From NCBI GenBank assembly GCA_008694505.1, contig VZDJ01000219.1, positions 1,962,526 to 2,026,525 of the forward strand: a stretch of DNA of 64,000 bases, read 5' to 3'. Source of the DNA: Cyanoderma ruficeps (lineage: Eukaryota; Chordata; Aves; Passeriformes; Timaliidae). Shown in pieces: positions 56,351 to 64,000 of this stretch; within the stretch, counting starts at the first letter, position 1, and each line of letters opens with the position of its first letter. The notes under the pieces were generated by a model. The model was given only the letters and a program-made list of their open reading frames with translations. It searched no databases and was not told the DNA's origin. A program made the position numbers and the translations under genes.

Positions 56351-59300
56351 GTCTCCTGCAAAGGCTTCAGAGAATGTTCAGCCTGGTGTCTGAGCAAGAA
56401 AGGTTTTCAACTGCAAGAGCTAAGCTAAGCACATGATAGCATTTTGATCTCACTCTAGTTTCAAGTGCCGAGTGTCACGGTATGAAAATGTCCCACAGAC
56501 AAAGAACTGCCCAGGCTGTGAGGCTGCCCCTCCACACTGAAATCCTCCTCTCTGAGAGCCCTGCTAGGCAAAACAACTGGACATTGGCTTTTTCTGGAAG
56601 TATCTGCAGATCAAGCTCTTGCTTTTGACTCAGGAAAAGTCCAGGACAACTATACCCAAGTAATTTCATGTCAAAGTGCTGTTCTTTGAGGCATTAAGCA
56701 TATAGTGCAGCTGGAGCAGCTTGTCTCCAGAACTGTCTTGGTAACATCATGAATCTCTCACATCTTTGGACTGTGGAACAGGGAAGGGACATTTGCTAGG
56801 CTAAAAAAGGTACATCTGAATTTCCTGGACACAGGCACCAAAATTCCCAATGCCAGCACATAGTCTTTTTTTTTATGGAATGAAGCCAGATGCTTTTTCC
56901 TAAAACTTCTCAGAGGTAGCATCAGACAAGCTTATTGAGCTACTACCACGCTTTTCTCACTCAGCTTGACTGATAGCAGTCAATAAGAATCACTGAATGT
57001 GTGACATTTAAAATATGACAGGCATATTCTAAAATTTAATTATTGCCCCTAACTGACACCTATTTTCAATGCAAATTTAAGAACAGAACCTTCTGTCAGC
57101 AGCTAATCTTGCAAGATGCAGCGTTCCCTCGGTTTACATTGATTTCAAGTGAAGCTGATCGCAGTGATTGGCAGCCAGATGCCCTCTGCCTCTCAGAGGT
57201 TCCAGCTTTGCATGATTTTCCCTTTTTCAGCCCTGCTTTCCAAAATGTCTAGCATATTTGTTTTCAGCGAAGTCTGGACAAGACAAAGGCTGTGGTTTCC
57301 TGACTCCACAAGTAAACATAAAAAAAAATCAAATGAAATGGAAGCTCCTGTTTGTAAAGTACAACTCAGAGGGAGAGAAAAAAATCAATGGGTGCATAAG
57401 GCAGGCACTTCAGCATCCTTTTCTGATGAATCCTCATCTATGGAATCAGAGTCAAAAAGATGACTTAGGAGTGGAAGAACTTACAAATATGAATGAACAT
57501 TAAACTTCATCCAAGCACTTACATTAGCAAAAAACGGACGCATTTCTGGGAAGAAAATAAGTTGATATCAACACCTGAAGGATAAAATTTTATGCAAATT
57601 GTACCAGGTACAAATATTTGATGCAGAGTAAAGATGAGACTTCTACTTCCAAGTCAGAAACCCTTATAGATTTTTTAGTCTGACTCTCACACAAACAAAG
57701 GAATACTTCTGTGGTACAAGAGGAAAAATAACACAAATTAACCACTTATTTTCCTATATCTTACGTTCTGTGAAAAGGTATTTTTCAGGTTCTAATTCAA
57801 ATTTTAAAAGAAAGACATTTTCATTTGCTTAATTAACTGCCAGATCCTTTGGCAATTCAGTCTTTTCTGCGGCACTGAAGTGAATATATTATTTCAAGTT
57901 TATGCAGAAACCTGAAATTTATCTTAAACCTCATGTGTCTTTAAGGTCAAATAACACTGGGGAATAAATGACTAATAATACTTTCATGTGCAATATGGGC
58001 ACTAAAGGTGTGGTGCAAGCATGCTGCTCTCGTAGTCTATGTCATTTTTCTTTAATTTTTCTTGTATCTTCTTGCATATGATAATAGATAAAATAGCATT
58101 AATATCTAAAAGTTTCAGTGTGAGTATCAAGATACTATTTTCAAGTGAAACATCTTTAAACCCATCACAGTTTTTAATTTCCACAGGAAATAACAGCATG
58201 GGGTTTTTATTTTCCCCACAGGAAAATCTAAATATTTAAATCACCATATTTTTAATGTACTGACATGTTGATGGTCAGATGTTCTTTGATGCTCGAAGAT
58301 GGATTGGCAGAAATCAGAGCAGCATAGGGGCTTACAAAAACGTGGTATTTATGTTTGGCAGCAATTACTTTGTGAAAAATACAAGGTGACTCTTTTTACG
58401 CTCCTTCTTTCTTCTTTTTTATATTTTTCTCCCCCAAGTTTGGCATGAATCAAAAGAGCTAAAAACTAATTTAACATGACAAATGCTTTCATCACTCCCT
58501 TAACCTCTGAAGTGAACACTCTGACAAAGACAATATGTGTGCTGTATGCTTTCCTTTTGACACTTTATAAATTACTTTCTTGTAACTGGGTTTTACCACC
58601 AGCCCAATATCTTCAGGATGTCCTAATTTGAATGGCTGGTTCTACATTCTTCATATGTCACCCCTGGATAATAGGAGTAACTCCTGGGCTTTGTGAAATG
58701 GCACAAGTCTCAGAGAGGACTGTGGGACAATTTTATTTCCATGCTGCATGCTGGAATTTACCAAAAGGTTGTGCAACACTAGCAACCAATACTCTGCATT
58801 TCCTTCACATCTGGCTATTGAGGAAACGGGAGAAGTGACAAACCTGGCTGTAAATGTGCTGACAGCCTTGTGTACACCAGGTAACGGGAAAGTTAATTGA
58901 AGTGACTTTTTTTTCCTATTCTCTGCTATTAAAAATAGTATAACCACAGGCCACAGAAACATTGTAAAGTGCTCTTTCATGCACACCATCTGCACTTTTC
59001 CCCTCTGTCTAGTCCTTTAACAAGAAGACCAAAAGCCACCTGATTTATTTCCAACCAGGTGAATTTGATCTGTGTTAAAGTTTCTGCACAAGCCCTTCCA
59101 GTGTAAAGGAATTCAGACACAGACCAGGATGTCTAAGATGGGAAAATGTCTGCACACAGAACCAAACCTATTCTGCACAATCAGTCAGGGTATTTTGCAG
59201 AGGAAAATTTAGAAAATGTCAGATAACCGTGGTGCTGACTGGCCTGTAAAGGAAGAGTCTATCTAAATAGCCAGACTTTGATGACATATTATGATATAAA

Positions 59301-62169
59301 CCATCAATCTATGTGTATCTTAAAAGAGAAAATAAAACCCAAAGTTACCTTCTAACAAGGCATATTGCCATTATTTTGACAAATGTTTAACTTAAAATCT
59401 CAGTAGTATCTTTATTTAACATCAATTATGTAGCGTGGCAAAAGGTTCCAAAGGTTATTTATGCACTATGAATTTATTTTTAAAGCGTTAAACATACTGC
59501 CTTTTTAATTTCATTCATTGTATTTTTAGTTGTGTGTTGGAGGAATGGCAATAGCAATGCCTAATAATTTTTAAAATATTTTTTCTTTTCTATCTTTGTC
59601 TTATCTTTTCAATCAGTTATGAGATTTTTTTTTGCTTCTCTCTTTAAATCACCCTCATTTTAATTTTTTTCACGCAAGCCATAATCTTTTGCAGTCTCAA
59701 AGTCCCATGTTTTAACCTGTAGACATCATGTTTTCAATGATCCATCCGTATCAATTCTCCCATCTCTTTTATGATAGGGCAATTCATTTAGAAATCCTGA
59801 GGAGCATGAGAACTTCAAAGTACTCTTCCAATATAATTTACCTCATATTTGCCATCACTGCCTTTTGCATTTGGTCCTGCAAGAGATATAATCACAGTCA
59901 CACAGCCCAGGCTACACTGACAAACCTAAAGAGCAGAACTATTTACTGCAAATTTTGGTGACTTTTTCCATAACTCTTACTTTTAGCTAATGTAATCCCA
60001 GTGATGGAACCTCTGCTATGGTAGAGAGCAAGAAATTTTCTTTGTGGACATGTAAGGCAGAAATACAATAGCAGCACCTTCAAAGCCTTTCCTTTTTTCA
60101 AATCAGGAGATGATTTAGCACCTTACGTCCCACTGTTGGAGGACAGCAAGGGTTAGTTTATAGCTGATGGTCTTACACCTACTCTTTGTCATGTGCAATG
60201 AATTGTATGATTTTTTGCTGAGAGTGAAGGAATTAATTTAATAAATGGTCTACCCAAAGCACTCCACTCTTACCTTTCTGTTGTTCTCATGCATGTAAGG
60301 CTACACCACTGCTTTTTTGTTTTTTCTTTCCTCTCACTTCCATCACTCTAAATTATGGTCATGGTGGATCTATCAAATTTATTCATAGGATTAATTTCAG
60401 CTATTTTCTGGCTTTGACATATACTTATTCTTTCCTTTGCACGGCATGAAGCTTGTCAGGTAACTTCTCATTATTTAAACCTTGAGCTAACACTCTCTCC
60501 TAAACCTGCCTTGAGTTCACTACCAACTCTATTGTGCTCATCATTCTTTCAACAGGAAAGAAGACCTCAAAACCTTCTGTCAAAATCGATCAGTGATGTC
60601 GTTACTCGAAATGATAGATCATTCATCAATTATTAAGAGTCAATACTTTGCCTTACATTCTCTCATCTTATGTACGAAAGTGGAAAAAGCAATCACCACG
60701 TTGTGCAAAGCTTTGCTTAAGATTACAGTAACCTAAATACCAAGGAAAAAACCCCACATTTCATAATCCATCACTTCAAAGTTATGCACATGATTAAAAT
60801 GTTCAACTTGCAGTATATCATTTCCCTTGTGCATAATCACTCTAACAGGGAGCTGCTGTATGATAACTGTCAACTTCAATGAATTATGTGCTTTCCAATC
60901 TTTTCATTTATACACCAAACTAAGCTTGTTATTCTTCTGAGGCTTTCTACAGGGGAAATACAGGAAGATGGTTAGAGCTGTAGTACTCAGTGTAGGTCTG
61001 GACTAAGCAGACAGCAGGAATAGTCAGCCAGTTCTCTCCTACTACTGTATATATTAATCACATATGGGAGCTCATTAGTATGAAAAATGGGGTTTTCTTA
61101 GAAAACGGTGTCTGTCCCGAAGAGTCAGGTTATATAGGATCAAAAAAAAAAAAGAAAAGAGAAAATTCAGCACATCTTTATGGATCTTTTGAGTGCTATA
61201 TGTGACAATGGTTTCAGAGAGGAAATAAATCCCACAAAGAATAGGTCTGGAAAGTATTAACAGAAGATATCCTCAAGCTACCATAATTTTCCCATTTACT
61301 CAGAGAACCTAAAGAGTGTGCAGCACTTCACTGTCATCAGCATATTGTTAAAGGCACTGTAAAAGGTACAAAATACACTGACAGACACCTAAAAAAACCC
61401 CTCTGCAACTACACAGAATGAGAGAGGACCAGAGAAGGGGGAGTAAGTCAGAAATTAATTAAATTATTTAAATTAAGAAAGACAAAATCTCAGCAGCATG
61501 TTAAAACCATCTCAAAAAACCCACAGAAAGGATTAGAACACAGTGTGGTCACTATTAACATATAACTGGGAAATAAACACAACATTCAGAGTTTCTATAT
61601 TTTTCCTTACAAAATGCTAAAGATGAGTGGAATATAGAAAATAACTGCATGCAAAATGGAAGCATCTAATGATTCAAATTTCACACCACCAGGATTTAGG
61701 TACACAGACCAATATAGACTGAGAACTACTAATCAAAATGATTTTGGTGTTTTTTATCTAAAGGCAGCATGTGATGGTAATATTTGAATTCAAATGCCAC
61801 TGGCTTCTGTTACTTATGTGAATTCACCACCTATCACATTTTTTTTCTAAATACTTTTTAAACATATGGCACTACATCAAAAAGTCATTAAATCCCTCTG
61901 TTTGGACCATCTATGAGATGTGCATATCTGACACCTAAAGTTAACACTGCACATTAAGAATTCTGAATCAATTTCTTGCTTCCACTGCTCTTACGACAGT
62001 GAACGTGACTTGAACATTTTATTTCTCCTCATTAATCAGTATAAGGAATAATAATATTCTTTGCCCACTAAGAACACACGTCTGTGAAACACTCTGACCA
62101 CCCTTTCATCTGCTGAAGTTCCATTTTCTGACACAGCCACGTGATTTGAGAGAGAAAACACAGCCTTAC

Positions 62170-62408
62170 CTATGAAATATGCTAGCAAGATGGCAAGCAG
62201 GACTGCAGCAGCAATTGCAGATAAAGCAGCACATTTCCAGCTACAGTACTTGGAGGGTTTTTTCAGCTTGAATGCATTCCTGGAGAATGTATTTCTAGGT
62301 AACAGTCTGGGAGGTGGAGTATAAACTGTTCCTGAGGTCAGCGGGTAACCAGGGGAAGAGCTGCTGAACAGAGGAGTAGTTCCAGAAGATGTCTTAAACA
62401 AGAAATGC
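62170..62408 (-). CDS. TENM2: TENM2 exon: juxtamembrane cytoplasmic region and transmembrane helix
   Basis: This 239-bp exon contributes the last base of a split codon, 79 full codons and one base of the next codon. It follows a TTTTTCAG acceptor and ends at a GTAAGG donor. The product begins HFLFKTSSG, continues through a Ser/Pro/Thr-rich stretch containing [10 protein letters not shown] (a proline-rich segment of the type SH3 domains bind), then a basic cluster KLKKPSK. Residues 59-79 (62233-62171) form a hydrophobic Ala/Leu/Ile helix ending LLAYFI, the single membrane span. Basic residues on the N-terminal side fit the type II orientation known for teneurins, with the N terminus inside. 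Two cysteines in YCSWKC sit at the membrane edge and could be palmitoylated (inference). It splices in phase 1 to the exon at 25872, the junction codon being Ala. Confidence 0.95.
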
Positions 62409-64000
62409 CTGAAAAACATAAAATGGAACAGGGTTGAAAATGGCAAGTCCTGTAGTTAAGACAGAACCTCTCCTACACCATTCCAGCTGTCTCAGCCTGG
62501 TAAATTCAACCAAAAAGAAAAAGGATTTTGTAGGAAGAAATAGGGAAATGAGAATTCTCCTTTTTTTCCTGCTACCAGATCTTAACAACTGGCACTAAAA
62601 TACAGTGTCAGGATATCTTTCTTAATCTTTTCTGTAATTAGATGCAATTTGACCACATACTAGCTAAAACACCAGCATGACCCATGAAGTGTCTGGGAGT
62701 TCCCTGTGGATTCCACCACTCAAAAAATGTTCTAAGAAAACCACACTCTGAATCTCATTTACACTCTTGGCAAAAGCTCCCAGCAAAATCACTAAGAACA
62801 TACTGAGCAAAACCCATAGCCCTGTAGGAAAAGATCTTGCCAGAATTAGAATTAACCATGATTTTGTGGTTTAACAGTACACAGGTTTGGTTTGAACAGC
62901 TAAGACAATCACCAACAGCACATGATAAAACTCAGGAGATAAAACCAGGATTTCAGCTGCCCATGCATTTGTTAGGAAAAACATAGGGGATGGAATACAC
63001 TCTAATGAATCTCAGAAAATGCTGTTAACACATGCCAGACAGAGGAAATGGAGGAAGCAAACTGGAAGACTGGTTTCTTTAGATTAACCTCTCACAGTCA
63101 GGCAGAACTGACTACAAACACGTTCTCAGTAAACAATAAAAACAGAAGCACAGAATAAAGGCTGTGGTCCTACAGAAAGCCACTTGGTTTAAGACAGAGA
63201 GCTCTGAAGACTTGCTCCATACCCTCTCCCTTCACAGCTCTGAAAGACAAGTGCTTCTTGGAATCAAACAGAACGAAGACACTCAGTAATCTCCAAAATC
63301 AAAATCACAGCTTAAAATAACCCAAGCCTTACTTCCAATGTAAAATATGTTTAACATTTTTATTCAGATATAATCCAGTATGTCACTCTCAAACCACCTG
63401 TTAGAGCTTTATAATCCATGTCACTCACTTGACAACAACAATTTGGAAGTTGGAGGCTGAGATGTGTTTCCCAAGTATGTTTTCCAGCCCACCATCACGA
63501 CTGTGACTACTGTCAAGCATAGATTTCTGCATACCTATTCTACAGAAGTGATTTTAAAGGCATTTTTAAAAACATTTGTTTTGAAATAAAACCCAGACCA
63601 TAAGAGATTGCACAGAACTTTCACACAGGTAAAAGTAAAAGGAAAGCTGGCTAGGCTCCTCAGATTTCTGCTTAAACATTTCCATTTGAAGACAGCCTCT
63701 GAAAATAGGCTCTTTTTTTTCTTAATGAATTAATCATAAACTCTATTGATGAACATGAAAAATAACTTTGACATTGCCTTTGTTATTGAATTTAAACTCC
63801 AAGTGGCCTTGTACATCCCTTTTAACAGTGACCAAAATCTAGTTTGTTGTGGAAAATAGACAAAGAGAGTGGCAGTATCCACTGTCGTAACTTATTCTTT
63901 GTGCTTTGGAGACTTCAGGTATGCAATCAAACTCAAGCAGATTAATTCTAACCAGTTACTTAATAGAAACATTGGATTTTTTTTAACAAATAAAGACACC
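62409..64000 (-). other. TENM2 intron upstream of the transmembrane exon (partial)
   Basis: The TTTTTCAG acceptor ends at 62409. The remaining 1.6 kb to the window edge is AT-rich and shows no exon, repeat or RNA gene that I can support. The upstream cytoplasmic-domain exons should lie beyond 64000. Confidence 0.75.

Larger units (their letters stand above)
25873..62169 (-). other. Large TENM2 intron between transmembrane and first stalk exons (36.3 kb)
   Basis: The intron is bounded by the GTAAGG donor at 62169 and the CCGCAG acceptor ending at 25873. It holds the CR1 copy at 26.3 kb, a decayed LINE reverse-transcriptase remnant at 32.2 kb, two small tandem duplications (35.9 and 56.25 kb), CR1 termini at 43.6, 52.2 and 54.4 kb, a small GC-rich patch at 48.0 kb and several simple repeats. 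The rest is AT-rich unique-looking sequence. I could not support any additional exon. Confidence 0.85.

Noticed and set aside
62409..64000. Search for an upstream cytoplasmic-domain exon
   Set aside because: No open, in-phase segment with splice sites and teneurin-like sequence was found.

Overview
The window looks like nuclear DNA from a bird. It is AT-rich and almost entirely intronic. It carries several CR1 LINE fragments, the typical avian retrotransposon, and five spliced coding exons on the minus strand that join in frame. All five belong to one gene, TENM2 (teneurin-2), a large type II single-pass cell-adhesion receptor of neurons. I assign TENM2 rather than TENM1, 3 or 4 from the remembered family sequences: the membrane-proximal block, the RERR furin-type site and the first EGF repeat all fit TENM2 best. 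I ran no database search. The CR1 families point to birds, but I cannot name the species.

Transcription runs from high to low coordinates. The exons in transcript order are 62408-62170 (end of the cytoplasmic domain plus the transmembrane helix), 25872-25759 (start of the extracellular stalk), 14513-14308 (stalk with N-glycosylation sequons), 7733-7538 (stalk with the furin-type site) and 4779-4678 (first EGF repeat). Their phases are mutually compatible and the codon counts come out exact: 79, 36, 68, 65 and 33 whole codons plus split codons at three junctions. The introns are about 36.3 kb, 11.2 kb, 6.6 kb and 2.8 kb. The window begins inside the intron that follows the first EGF exon and ends inside the intron that precedes the transmembrane exon. 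The start codon, most of the cytoplasmic domain, the remaining EGF repeats, the beta-propeller, the YD shell and the C-terminal domain all lie outside.

The most structured part is 24.3-26.6 kb. It holds a minus-strand CR1 copy, an 0.8 kb G-rich minisatellite built on 32-bp and 72-bp periods, a GCCGG pentamer run, a sharp CpG island covering a very GC-rich coding exon, and a second minus-strand CR1 copy. That exon encodes an unusually Pro/Gly/Ala-rich stalk segment. The island is a candidate for an internal promoter or for local GC-biased evolution. Elsewhere the introns hold older CR1 remnants (17.26, 43.6, 52.2 and 54.4 kb), a decayed LINE reverse-transcriptase tail (32.2 kb), two local tandem duplications (35.9 and 56.25 kb) and short simple repeats.

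I found no bacterial-type operon, CRISPR array, tRNA, rRNA or intact mobile element, and no convincing undescribed system. The many open frames of 60-230 codons are chance or repeat-driven frames in intronic DNA, apart from those overlapping the five exons.
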